DNA from: Brachionus koreanus
Lineage: Eukaryota > Rotifera > Eurotatoria > Ploima > Brachionidae
Reading direction: 5' to 3'
Assembly: GCA_016987375.1 (NCBI GenBank)
Contig: PJRA01000323.1
Location: 260,352-291,634 of the forward strand
DNA length: 31,283 nucleotides
The notes under the pieces are model-generated. The model worked only from the letters and a program-made list of their open reading frames with translations. It was not told where the DNA came from and did no database searches. Below are positions 1 to 9,345 of this stretch, one piece after another (the first letter of the stretch is position 1; each line of letters begins with the position of its first letter). A program made the position numbers and the translations under genes.

Positions 1-741
1 TACTGTTTGATTCTCGTCCAATTTTTTGTCTTTGATTGAGCTGCTCACATCAACTATGGCTATAGAGCTGGTTGAAATGGTCTGTGAATTGTTAGATGTA
101 TTTTGTGGCAGGGTAGATGTCGACAACTGCGAATTTGATGAGTAGTTTGACACGGCCAGATTTTGACCGTTCTGAACTGCATAAGTGCCATTGCTGTGTA
201 TTCTGGCTATTTGCGAAACTGTGGTCAGAGTCGAAACATTTGTCTCATTGCCCAATTTTAGCTGGTTGTTGTTGTAGTCATCTATAAACTTATTGCTGCT
301 CGAGTTGGCTTCGTACACATTTATGACTGGCACAACCGGATTAGACGCCTGAGTATTCTTACTTATTGATGAACTCGAGTTGTTTATTATTTTAACCACA
401 CTTGTTATTTTTTTTATGTTATTTGGCTCGGCTGAATCACTCTGATCTTTGTGATTGATTACAACTGGATTAATGGTCGTAGTTATTTCGGTTTTTTTGC
501 TCTCTGGCTCGTTCTCCTCATTTAGTATCAAGTGATGGTTGTTCATGAGCCCTTGACTTGCCAAATTACTTTCATTTTGACTCAAATTTTCACTCTTAAA
601 AATAAATTTTTTTAAAATTTTTTTTTCTTGGCTAAATCCATTATATCTGTTTTTTTTATTTTCATTTTTTTCCAAAAAATTTTTTTTTAGATGGCTATTT
701 TGCCCTGAATTATGTGACATAACATCATGATAGTTTGATGG
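1..741 (-). CDS. Probable exon 5 (partial) of the PPP1R16-like gene; Ser/Asn-rich C-terminal region
   Basis: The minus strand is open from a TGA at 753-751 to the window edge, 247 codons from 741, and is much richer in G+C than the flanking DNA. The encoded segment is low complexity: a basic Lys/Asn-rich start (KKNFLEKNEN), an acidic patch (NEENEPESKK), then long Ser/Asn/Thr/Gln tracts. No domain is visible. Exon 4 ends in phase 0, and an acceptor AG at 743-742 gives phase 0 into this frame (first residues PSNYHDV), so a join to exon 4 across a 3568-nt intron is consistent. The acceptor has a poor pyrimidine tract, and an ATG at 720 could instead start a separate gene. Vertebrate PPP1R16 proteins have a poorly conserved tail ending in a prenylated CaaX box; that end would lie beyond base 1 and cannot be checked. 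The reading frame is well supported, the assignment to this gene is inference. Confidence 0.6.
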
Positions 742-2741
742 CTTTCTTCTTCAGAAGATGATGTTGTTGCTCTTATTATGATCAAAATAAAATGATCATG
801 TTCAATAAACTTGAATTAATTTAAAGAAAAAATATTTCATTTTTTTGCATAACTAAATTTTCATTAATAATTAGTTGAGCTTTCTAGTGTTAAACTTTTT
901 TTTTTGTTGTCTGAAAATTTGATTTTTAATTTTACATAAACTTTATTTTAAAAAACAAGTTATTTAATTTTTCTTTATATTTTTAAAAGATGCTTTCTCT
1001 CCCTTGTTTTTAGTCTCATAGCTTTTAATAAAATTATTTTTTTGAACCATGTTTTTTTCCGCTGATTTACAAGCTAACAAAAAAATTTTTTTCAATATAT
1101 CATCTATTTTACAACAATTTTAGTGCAGCATATCAGACAAAAATAATTCAAACACTAGTGAAAATGTTGCCTTATTCTCTTCAAGGCTAGTAGCTTAAAA
1201 ATTCAAAAAATCCCAGACATGTTTTGACGGACCATGCTCAGATGGTATTAGGAATTATTCAAAAAATTTCGATCACTGACCATTTTGTAGAGAATTTAAT
1301 GAACTTTAACGCAAATGTATCAGTTGGACCATAAGACCTATTAGTTGACTTTTAAAGCTATCAAAAACGAGTAAAATCTTGAATGACTGTTAACGGACAA
1401 CATGTTTTAAGGATAATGATAAGACCTTGACCTTCCGAAAATTAATTAAATGAAAGAGAATAGCCTAAGCATTGATACAGAAAAATAATTAGTCAGCTGG
1501 CTCTTTTTTTTAAGCTAATAGCTGAAAATAAAAAAAAATAACTAAAAATTGTTCAATACTTCAATTTTGAAGAATTTAAACCTATATTGCATACCATTTG
1601 GTAGTAGATTAAAAACCTTTATATTCTTATTAAAATAAATACTACTTTTTTTAGAGCTCTTGGTCTAAATTTCTTTTAATTTATTTTTGCAATTTACTTA
1701 CGATAAGCCGTATCAGAAATCAAAAAAAATTTTTTATCTTATAAAGTATTGATCAAAATCAGAGTTGTTGGAAAAAATTATCGATTTTTAAAAAATATTC
1801 ATAATCTATGAGAAATATTTTCTTTAATCATTGTGTAAGTTAAGTTCTGGCCAACATGGACTATTCACTTATTACACTAGTTAAATAAATTGAATCAATG
1901 ACAAAATAAATTATTTCGGTAACTTAGTGAAAACTCGCAAAGTAAAAACCAAAAAATTATAAAATAATTATTTGATTAATACAATTTATTATTTTTTTAA
2001 TAATAAACTTCTTTTAATAAATTAATAATTAATAGTTACATAGTTAAATGTTGTACTTTTTTCGGGAGTTAAATTTTGCGCTATAAAACTAATTTTTTTC
2101 TAAAAATATAGAATCCAATAATTTGCACTTTTTTATCAATTATTCAACTCCTCTTAGCATCATTTACAAATCTCTTAAAATGGCAAAGATTTTTTTTATA
2201 AATTTATTTGTGAACTGAAAAATCATCTCTATAAGGCCTTTAAATATATTTTGATTAACTTCAAAGGTATACTCAACGTTCAAGTTTATTTTTTAAGACT
2301 TCAAATATTTTATCCACAACACTTGGCTATGTTTTGCTACATATTTTTGATGGAATCAAACTTTGATCTTTTTTTCTTTATTTTTATAGATTTTTTTTTA
2401 TATTACATGGACTTGAAAGGGGGGGGGGGGTACTGAAATAAATAAATAAATACATCAAATGCAGTCTAAATAATTGAATTATATTTTACTTAATTGTCAC
2501 TTTGTAGCTCATTTAATTTTATCGCGCTGAAAAGAACTCTCGATTTTACCAAGTTAATTTTGATAGTACTATTCTAAGTTCAGATTAGAAAAATTAAATT
2601 ATAAAGAATTGAATCAGGATTAAGATGATAGTGCGAGATTTTTTTCGTCTTAGTTGTTTTAATTTATTTATTTAATTAAAGTTTAAGTCCCATGGACAAA
2701 TTGAAATAAGAATAATGGACAGTTAAATATCCATTTTACAA

Positions 2742-3056
2742 TTGAGTAAAAAATTCAGTTTGTTATATACAAACAACAAATTTACAAAAACACTAGTGAA
2801 CAATATCCTAAATGAAACAAGAGATAAAGAAAATAGAACTAGCAAAAAATCCGTGATAAATGAAATGAAAATCATCCTGGAAGAAAAAGACAATATAGAA
2901 AATATGACAGCCAAAGCAAGAGATAGGATAAAGCTTGAAAACAAGCTTAATAAAGAAGAAAGCAAAGATGGAACGATGGAGTCAATTAGGTATCTTTTTA
3001 GAGAATCGAGTAAGAAAAACAGAAATATTCTAGAACTACTACTCAAATCATATTAA
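2742..3056 (+). CDS. Lys/Glu-rich reading frame, possibly the 3' coding end of a retroelement
   Basis: About 104 codons are open, bounded upstream by an in-frame TAA; there is no ATG near the start (the first codon usable is TTG), so the frame is 5'-truncated. The protein is very charged and probably helical, with segments such as INEMKIILEEKDN and KLENKLNKEESKDG, and ends ILELLLKSY. No family is recognised. About 55 nt after its TAA comes a short hairpin followed by (AAT)n, the same arrangement that ends other repeats in this window, which suggests the frame is the end of a non-LTR element. The opposite strand is also open over the same stretch, so the reading may be partly chance. It lies antisense inside a presumed intron. 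Confidence 0.3.
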   Translation: MSKKFSLLYTNNKFTKTLVNNILNETRDKENRTSKKSVINEMKIILEEKDNIENMTAKARDRIKLENKLNKEESKDGTMESIRYLFRESSKKNRNILELLLKSY

Positions 3057-3104
3057 AATAGATTTTATTTTACTATATTTAATTTTTTATTTTTATTTTA
3101 CTTT

Positions 3105-3165
3105 TTTTTTTTAACAACGCCCATGAGGTGTTTTCTGAATAATAATAATAATAATATATACAAAA
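3105..3165 (+). repeat. 3' hairpin plus (AAT)n tail, family E copy 1
   Basis: A T-run is followed by ACAACGCCCATGAGGTGTTT, an imperfect stem with an ATG loop, and then (AAT)n. Related ends occur at 22990-23050 (plus) and 21851-21906 (minus), where the stem is CGCC/GGCG. CR1- and L2-type LINEs are known to end in short tandem repeats, often behind a hairpin recognised by their reverse transcriptase; assignment of this copy to such an element is inference. Confidence 0.5.
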
Positions 3166-3390
3166 AAAATTATTAAGATTATTCAATATACAATATTCTA
3201 TTAAATAAAAATAGTATTTTATCGAGTCGGTTAGTCCAGAGTTGCTACATTCGAGGCATCATTCAATCAAAAGAACACTAAATGGTAAATCGTATTCTGT
3301 ACAATTTATATGAGTCAGATCTTCTACTTATGATAACTGTTTAATAGAAGAAGTATTCTCTCAATCAAATATCTTATAATCTTTCCTTAA

Positions 3391-3604
3391 CACTCAAAAG
3401 ACTGGCTATTTTTGTCAAAAAATTTGTTTAAATATTACATTAGTTCCATAAAAGTCTGTAATATAAAAAAAACAAAACTTAAAAGACCATTATCAAAGCT
3501 TTAAAATAAATATTAAAACATGTATATACGATTGATAGTTAATTAAAAAATAAAATTTGAATTTTTGAAAAAGTGTCAAAATGACACCGCCGGTCCTTTG
3601 AGTG
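3391..3604. mobile_element. MITE with TTAA target site, copy 1 (214 bp)
   Basis: TTAA at 3387-3390 is followed by CACTCAAAAGACTGGC. The far end, read on the minus strand, is CACTCAAAGGACCGGC, with CTAA (a mutated TTAA) at 3605-3608. The inverted termini match those of the copy at 29490-29718. A TTAA duplication is the signature of piggyBac-type transposition. No coding capacity is seen. Confidence 0.7.
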
Positions 3605-4309
3605 CTAAGTATTCAAAAACGTTTTAAGATAATTGGTTATTAGAATTTTGTTTGACAAAGAATATTTTATGCTTATAATAAATTTGTCCAATTGACTACA
3701 ATTTTAGTTCTTTGTTCAAAGGTTTTGTTTTTGTAAATTTTTTAATTATCAAAACGAAATTGTATCCTGCATTTTATCTTTTTTCTAAGGTTTGTTCATT
3801 CTTAAAAGAATATTTAATTGGCGCGTAATAACTAACTCTTTCATTCTTAATAGGCGTTGGAGAATTATTCCTTTTCATGTTTATTTTTTTAGCTAAGATT
3901 TTCACAAAATTGATTTTTAAATAGTAAGATAAATAAAATATTGTTCTAAATTCAGTATTATAGAACTTGAGTCTATAATTGACTTTTTCGAAAAAAGTGT
4001 TAAATATTTTTTACAAATTGAATACAAATAAGAACTCTTCCTTAATTAGCAGTGAAAATAAAAATAAAATTTAAACTAAAGTCTCTTAAGTATTATTTTA
4101 AATGCTGACAACTTGAAAATGTTACTCATATCTAATTGAAATTTTACTCTTAATGCTTTAAGTGTAGAAAAAAAATCAAAAAAAAAATAATTTTTTTATT
4201 ATTTAGCCTAAGACTTAAGTGTCACGCTTAGATTTATTAAAAATTCAATTAAAATAAATTAATTTTTTAGAATAAAACAGATTTAGAGAAAAAAAAAAGG
4301 TAAAATTAC

Positions 4310-4720
4310 ATTTTCCTGAGCTTCGGTGGCATACAAAAATTCTTTAAAACTTGTCTCCAATTTTCGAGCAGCTTTCTCTTTCTCTCTAAAGCTAGACCTT
4401 CGGACCGAAGAGGAGCGGCTAACGCCGGTCGAAGTGCGCTTCAGAGATCTAGAGCTTGAGTTATTGCCCTTGATGCTTCCATTGTTCAGCGAGTTGTTGC
4501 TGCTGCTTATCAGCTGTAGTTTAGACTGCATAACGGCTGCGGCCGCAGCTGCCTTGGCCGCCGCCTTTTTCTGCTCTTGTTCAGTCTCAATTTCCTTGCT
4601 CTTTTGAATTATGAACTCTCTAACATCCGGATCGTCGCATAAATCGATCACAGTCTCCTCATTTTTGGTCTTTAAATTAATGTCAGCGCCAGCTTCTAGA
4701 AATAATTCGATCGCTCGTTG
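4310..4720 (-). CDS. PPP1R16: PPP1R16-like gene, exon 4: last ankyrin repeat, poly-Ala stretch, RRSS site
   Basis: 137 codons in phase 0 (residues 450-586 of the joined protein). It starts QRAIELFLEAGADIN, completing the ankyrin repeat begun in exon 3, followed by VIDLCDDPDVREF, the counterpart of the vertebrate PLDVCGDEEV segment. Then come a Glu/Lys helix with an alanine tract (about residues 502-512), a Ser/Asn-rich linker, and SSSVRRSSFREKEKAARK at about 552-569. The last block matches the vertebrate PPP1R16 segment around RRASL, the site in TIMAP phosphorylated by PKA after GSK3 priming. The exon ends ATEAQEN just before donor GTAATT at 4309; the frame beyond (ILPFFFL, stop) is intronic. 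Acceptor AATAG at 4725-4721. Confidence 0.9.
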
Positions 4721-4774
4721 CTATTTTATATTGATTTAGTTTAAATTTCAAAAAAAAAAAACAAATTTTGTTAC

Positions 4775-4936
4775 ATGTCCCCAAAAAGTAGCCACATGCA
4801 GCGGAGTCCATTCATCGTTGTCTCTTTGATTGAGCGACGCTTCTTTTATGGGTGCTCCTCGGGCTATGGCTTTGTGAATATCGATTAGCAAAAATTCTAT
4901 CATTGAATTGTAGCCATTAGCTGCGGCTATGTGAAG
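4775..4936 (-). CDS. PPP1R16: PPP1R16-like gene, exon 3: ankyrin repeats
   Basis: 54 codons in phase 0 (residues 396-449), flanked by acceptor TTAG at 4940-4937 and donor GTAACA from 4774. It begins LHIAAANGYNSMIEFLL, which with the last residues of exon 2 gives GATLLHIAAANG, close to GATLLHVAAANG in vertebrate PPP1R16A. It ends DEWTPLHVATFWGH, matching the conserved GWEPLHAAAYWGQ block. Between the two lies a loop (DIHKAIARGAPIKEASLNQ) roughly a dozen residues longer than in the vertebrate proteins. The exon is too short to stand out as an open frame; it was found by following the family alignment. Introns of 64 nt (4937-5000) and 54 nt (4721-4774) bound it. Confidence 0.9.
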
Positions 4937-5000
4937 CTAAAAATAATGTTAAATGAAAATTTTTTTTCATTAGAATGCAATTTTTATTGCGTTGATTTAC

Positions 5001-5492
5001 TAGAGTGGCGCCATTTTGGTCTTTTGCGTTCAAGTCTAGTTTGCCATCGACGCTTACAGGTTCATTGAAAAACATAAAAAAATTGTTTTCTATACTCTTA
5101 GTGAGAGTTTTAAGTGTGAGCTTTTTGCCTGGATGTTTTTTCATAAATTCGAATATTTGACTAAAACAAAGCGTTTTCAAATCATCCAGCATTCGGAATT
5201 CGGTCTCGGAGCGTTTTATGTCTATGGTCTGTTGAGTGACGCCTCTGGATGCCATTTCGGATTCAATGTACTCCAAGCAAAGCTCATCCTCGCATATATC
5301 GTAGGGCATGTTGCCATCTGTGTTGACCGCCAATAGGTCTGCATTGTTCTCAATCAATATTTTACATATGTCTAAATTGGCGCATGTCGCTGCTGCATGC
5401 AACGGTGTCCAAAGATCATTATCACACACATTAACGTCTGCACCATATTTTATTAGTAATTTGAGCAATTCGGCACTATCATCAATACAGCA
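5001..5492 (-). CDS. PPP1R16: PPP1R16-like gene, exon 2: central ankyrin repeats
   Basis: 164 codons in phase 0 (residues 232-395). The acceptor is TTTAAG at 5498-5493 and the donor GTAAAT from 5000. The start CCIDDSAELLKLLIKYGADV continues the IHQ of exon 1, reproducing the family's IHQCCIDD block. Then WTPLHAAATC and NADLLAVNTDGNMPYDICED follow, near-identical to vertebrate PPP1R16A/B, and MASRGVTQQTID matches the helix after that repeat. An insert of about 30 residues (FMKKHPGKKLTLKTLTK and neighbours) sits before LNAKDQNGATL, where vertebrates are shorter. The role is inferred from the family: the ankyrin platform helps hold the PP1 catalytic subunit and its substrates, typically at membranes. 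Confidence 0.93.
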
Positions 5493-6062
5493 CTTAAATT
5501 AAGAAATTAATTGAAAATTGAAAAAAATTTTTTTTTTTTTGTGCCATTTTTGGCTTAAGAGTGAATAAGTTTTAAGAAGATTTAATAAAACATATGAAAT
5601 TAATTTTTGAATTTAAATATTTTTTTAAATTTTATTTTCTCTTAAATGATAAATTTTGTGAATTTAAAATAAAAGACAAACGTATTTAAAGTAATTTTAA
5701 TTTAGAAAGAAAAAACATAAAAAATTTTAATGCTGACCACATACAACTGAATGATCTGTATTTTACTATTAGACAAAATATTCAAATAAATGGTCTACTT
5801 AAACTAAAGCCCAACAACAAAATTGTAGAGGCCATATATCGAAAAATATGCAGTCAAATTTCTTGTCATAGCACTTATAGAGTGTGCTATTAGCTTATGG
5901 TATCCATGAATATGACATGTTATCATTTTCCAATTGAAGCTTGCATAGCTTTTGACTACTTAATAACTGTTAAATCGCTTACAAAATAGCTAAACTATTT
6001 TATTTATCAATTATTATTAACTATAAAAAAGCAATTTGGCTATTGAATTTTGTTGATTTCTA

Positions 6063-6243
6063 GGCAAAATGAAAATAATTTTACATTTTTTACATTTTCA
6101 TATTTTTAGATTTTTTGTGCAATATAAATTTTTATTTTTTGTTAACTAAATAATTTGAAGTAGTTTTTTAAATTTTCTGAAAAATTGCACAAAAAATCTA
6201 AAAATATGAAAATGTAAAAATGTAAAATTATATTTATTTTGCC
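6063..6243. mobile_element. Hairpin MITE (181 bp) with 8-bp target duplication GATTTCTA
   Basis: The two halves are inverted copies of each other: each end reads GGCAAAAT inward and contains CATATTTTTAGATTTTTTGT, with about 60 nt pairing and few differences around a short AT loop. GATTTCTA flanks it exactly at 6055-6062 and 6244-6251. Eight-base duplications are made by hAT-, Merlin- and P-type transposases; the superfamily cannot be fixed from the ends alone. Confidence 0.85.
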
Positions 6244-6410
6244 GATTTCTACCACCTTATATTGTATATTGATTAAACAACTTGGGAAAACAAGAAGATA
6301 CTTTCAAAGAAATCGGTGTTAAATGGCGACACAAAAATTTAGCTTAAAAAATTTGCAACAATAATTGGTTTGATTTCATTAAAAAATGAACAATTAAAAG
6401 TCTTATCTGA

Positions 6411-6480
6411 TAGATTTTTGTTCGATTTTTTAATTTTCTGAGAAAATGCACAAAAAATCAAAAAATTATTAAGTTATTTT
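6411..6480. repeat. Partial copy of the hairpin MITE end
   Basis: TTTTCTGAGAAAATGCACAA and the following AAAAAATC run resemble the inner 3' arm of the 6063-6243 element (TTTTCTGAAAAATTGCACAA). Only one arm is recognisable, so this is a decayed fragment or a shared low-complexity stretch. It lies immediately before the 6493 reading frame. Confidence 0.4.
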
Positions 6481-6492
6481 GATTCTGTCAAA

Positions 6493-6684
6493 ATGTATAC
6501 ATTATACAAGTCTTTGATTGTATCTATTTTGACTCTACTTTTCCTTGATTTAATTCTGTGTCAGAAACCAATTCAAAATTCAGCTGCGCGTTCTATTCAA
6601 AAGCCAAAATTTGATATTATCTCAAACATTTTACACTATGAGACTTTAACACTAGAAAGTCCGATTAGTTTTCATGAAAATTAA
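6493..6684 (+). CDS. Small putative secreted peptide, C-terminus apparently replaced by a MITE
   Basis: An ATG frame of 63 codons begins MYTLYKSLIVSILTLLFLDL and continues ILCQKPIQ, a good signal peptide (short polar start, about 16 hydrophobic residues, likely cleavage near the Cys-Gln). The remaining ~40 residues (NSAARSIQKPKFDIISN and onward) show no domain and no cysteines. The last dozen codons (from about 6646) lie inside a TTAA-flanked MITE, so the stop is supplied by the insertion and the original C-terminus or next exon is lost. An AATAAA follows at about 6685-6690. It sits antisense in intron 1 of the PPP1R16-like gene. It could be a dead exon copy, a live short gene, or chance; the other two secreted genes here have similar signal peptides ending in Cys-Glu. 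Confidence 0.35.
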   Translation: MYTLYKSLIVSILTLLFLDLILCQKPIQNSAARSIQKPKFDIISNILHYETLTLESPISFHEN

Positions 6685-6822
6685 AAATAAAGTTAAAAAG
6701 ATAAGTTAAACATTTTCTTTTTCATTTTCTAAACTATTTTTTGAATTTTTATTTATATTTGATAAAATTCAAGTTTCAATTTTTCAAAAAGGGGTCTAAA
6801 AAAACCCTCGAGTGTTCTAGTG
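6650..6822. mobile_element. MITE with TTAA target site, copy 2 (diverged, about 173 bp)
   Basis: TTAA at 6646-6649 is followed by CACTAGAAAGTCCG. The other end, read on the minus strand, is CACTAGAACACTCGAGGG, with TTAA at 6824-6827 after one extra T. The ends are related to, but more diverged than, those of the copies at 3391 and 29490. A further lone match (TTAACACTAGAAAG, minus strand) occurs at about 881-895. Confidence 0.55.
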
Positions 6823-6899
6823 TTTAAACAATCTCAAACTACTAACAGTCTCGAATAAGCTTTGTGAGTTGTGTGAAAGATATATCAGGCAAAGACTAA

Positions 6900-7057
6900 G
6901 GTTCTGTGAAATTTAGTACAATAGAACAGAACAAACTTTTTTTAAATGTCAAAAGCAAGTTAATAAATGCAACATAATGTAACATTCAAAATTGCACTGT
7001 AAGCTTTTTTAGCATTAATTTTTGCTCTATTTTTTTTGTTGCAAATTTCACAAAATT
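6900..7057. mobile_element. TIR MITE of the GGTTTTGTGAAATT family, short copy
   Basis: The left end is GGTTCTGTGAAATTTAGTAC and the right end read in reverse is AATTTTGTGAAATTTGCAAC. The body shares GTCAAAAGCAAGTT and AAGCTTTTTTAGCATTAATT with the 330-bp copy at 17120-17449, but lacks about 150 nt from its middle. Confidence 0.7.
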
Positions 7058-7110
7058 AGGACTAGGGCATTCTGTTCCATTAGTAGTCAAAAAAGTAGAA
7101 GAATTAGTGT

Positions 7111-7778
7111 TGGATGCGGTCTTAGCGAACCGGTCCAAATCGCGGACGGTTTTTTGCGGTCAGATGGCCGGTCTCCAAAACGGTCTCAAATTTTGGCCGC
7201 AAAAAAATAAGGACAACAAAATACGGGCGGCCATTAATACGGCCAACTAGGATGCGGACGGTCATTAGACCGGTCTCCAAAACGGTCTCAAATTTCAGAC
7301 CGCAAAAAAATACGGCCAACTAAAAAAGGGTGGTTAAAAATACGGCCTAAAAAAATATTCAAATTTATATTTATTTAAATAACTATTTATTATTAAAAAT
7401 TTGAAAAAAATTTAGAATCAAAGACAATTTTAATATTTTTTAAATATTTTTGGAAAATTTTTTTTAACAAATAATCCTTTTTGATAATAAAATAATTGAA
7501 GTTAAAGGGATTTTGTTTTAAAAAAAGATATTTTTTAAAAATATTTTTAAAATTTCAATCAAAAATATTTTAATTTTTACAAATATAGCTCATATACTAG
7601 TTCTCTATAGTATCATATACTAGCTCATATACCCGGCCAAATGACCGTCCGCATCCTAGTTGGCCTATTAATGGCCGCCCATATTTTGTTAGTCGTATTT
7701 TTTGCGGTCTGAAATTGAGACCGTTTTGGAGACCGGCCAAATGACCGTCCGCATCCTAGTTGGCCGTATTTTTTTCTG
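7111..7778. mobile_element. GC-rich foldback element with duplicated arm units
   Basis: Two GC-rich arms (7111-7325 and 7631-7778) in inverted orientation flank an AT-rich 300-nt centre. Each arm holds two partial copies of a unit built from GGATGCGGACGGTCATT, GGTCTCCAAAACGGTCTC, GACCGCAAAAAAATACGG and GGGCGGCCATTAAT. In the right arm a 33-bp stretch at 7633-7665 recurs exactly at 7733-7765, 100 bp away. There is no coding capacity; short open frames over it are by-products of the GC content. The organisation resembles foldback elements. The outer boundaries and any target duplication are not clear. Confidence 0.75.
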
Positions 7779-7924
7779 AGCCATCATACATATCAATTTC
7801 AAGGCTAATCAACAGGCTAGTGCCCTTGTCTTATAGATTGATTAACACTTCATTTATTTAAATTGTATATAAAAACATTAATACTTTAAATACTTTAAAA
7901 TAAAATAGATGTTTTGACTAATTT

Positions 7925-8960
7925 AAAAATTAAACATTGAAAAATTTAAATCAAATCTTTTAAATTTTTTAACAAAATCTGTAAAAATTAAATTTATATT
8001 ATTGTAAATAGAAAGCTTGAATGTAGTGAATTTCAACATTTATCTCTTGATCACAAAGCTATTTATCAATCTTGAGAAAAAAAATCCAAAAGTTTTTTCT
8101 CAATTATTAGATTTTGCCATTGGTTCTTTTAAGCTTTCGCTATTTCTTAAATTATATCTTAAATTTCTTGAGTCATTTTTGGATAATTTGTTTTTTAAAT
8201 GTTCTGGCGAATTATGATAGTATAATGTCTTAAAAGAAAATGTTAACATTCTCTCTAGAATTCTGTGCTGAAATGCATATAGGCCATATTTTTCCAAAAA
8301 GTTATTCACATCATTAAAGTTATTAACTTCAAATTTAAACTTAAACAAACAGTTTAAATATTGAAAAATAATAACTCTTGGCTAGTTTGATTAGTGCCTC
8401 TTTGGAAAAATAACATAGAAGAGTTGAACAGTAGTCAAAGTAAGGTAAAATAAAAGTTTTAAAAAACTGTATCTTAACAGAAGTTGAAAGATAGAAAAGT
8501 CTTTTAATACTAAATAATTTTTTGTTCACAACTAAAAAGATGATACAAGCTTGTTTAGAAAATTTTAAATCTTGATCAATCTTAAAGCCCAAAAGACTTA
8601 TTTCTTTAACAACTTTTATATAATTACCACATAAATTAACCATTTCAGGATTTTTACTTGTTCTATTAGTGAAAATCATACAGAATGTTTTCGACCAATT
8701 TATATCTATCTTATTATAAAAACACCAATCATTTAAGCTATTAATAGACAAATAAAAATTTTCTACTACACTCTCTAGATCTTTATCTTTTAGGGAAACT
8801 GATGGTTGTATCATCAGCAAACATTTTAATGTCAAATTTTTCTAATAGAAAAGGGAGGTCATTCACAAAGATTAGAAAAAGTAGAGGACCTAAAACTGAT
8901 CCTTGTGGCACACCTAGTTTAAGCGATATGTTTAGATTAGGGTTACTAGAATCCCGATTA
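7925..8960 (-). pseudogene. Broken non-LTR retrotransposon (LINE) reverse transcriptase
   Basis: Read on the minus strand from about 8960, [20 protein letters not shown] (the RT palm block) is followed by NDLPFLLEK and FADDT, the catalytic motif with both aspartates, at about 8838-8824. A frameshift near 8805 moves the frame to [16 protein letters not shown]...INWSKTFCMIF, the thumb region. A second shift near 8345 leads to a tail with YNLRNSESLKEP, and further stops precede a last recognisable part (YNNINLIF) ending near 7925. The 5' part, including any endonuclease, is missing. With at least two shifts and several stops it is inactive. It belongs to the CR1/jockey-like broad group; the exact clade is not determined. 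Confidence 0.85.
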
Positions 8961-9345
8961 TTTTGTTATATTAATTAATATTAGCTTTTAAGTTCTTCAA
9001 TTAAAATAAAAGTTGACAAATTGAACTAATTGTTACACTAATTTTTTTTATTTATTGTTGACAAATTAAACTGTTAGTAGAAAAAAAATTGGAAAATCAT
9101 ACAGTTGATTATACAGAAATCATTTGTTGACAATTTATACTCGGTCAATTAAAAATTTTTTGCTTTCTACAATAAAAATAGAAATGAAAATTTAATTTAG
9201 TGAAAAAAAGGAGGGAATTTTTTTTTCGGATTTTTTCTACTTAATTCGAAACAGCCAATTGAAACATCTAGAACGTTAAAATTTAATTATCAATTTCGAA
9301 CATTTCCCTTGTTCAACTTCTAGCTATCATAACCACTTTTACGCT

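Larger units (their letters stand above)
742..4309 (-). other. Presumed intron 4 of the PPP1R16-like gene, 3568 nt
   Basis: The donor on the minus strand is GTAATT directly after codon AAT at 4310. Apart from a small plus-strand reading frame with a hairpin tail (2742-3165) and a TTAA-flanked MITE (3391-3604), the interval is AT-rich DNA with homopolymer runs, including ten Gs at about 2419-2428. I see no convincing additional exon, though a short one could be missed. Confidence 0.5.

Noticed and set aside
2251..2436. 61-codon frame ending in a glycine run
   Set aside because: No ATG start, Phe/Leu/Tyr bias of AT-rich noise, and the glycines come from a poly-G tract.
4326..4607. Plus-strand open frame of 93 codons
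   Set aside because: It is the antisense shadow of exon 4 of the PPP1R16-like gene; its Leu/Ala runs mirror the Glu/Lys/Ala-rich exon.
5133..5502. Two plus-strand open frames
   Set aside because: Antisense of exon 2, whose ankyrin coding on the minus strand is unambiguous.
6063..6243. Possible microRNA precursor
   Set aside because: The hairpin has 8-bp direct repeats and inverted termini, so a transposon origin explains it; the arms are far longer than a usual precursor.
7022..7319. Overlapping open frames on both strands
   Set aside because: They lie over the GC-rich arm of the foldback element, where stop codons are rare by composition.
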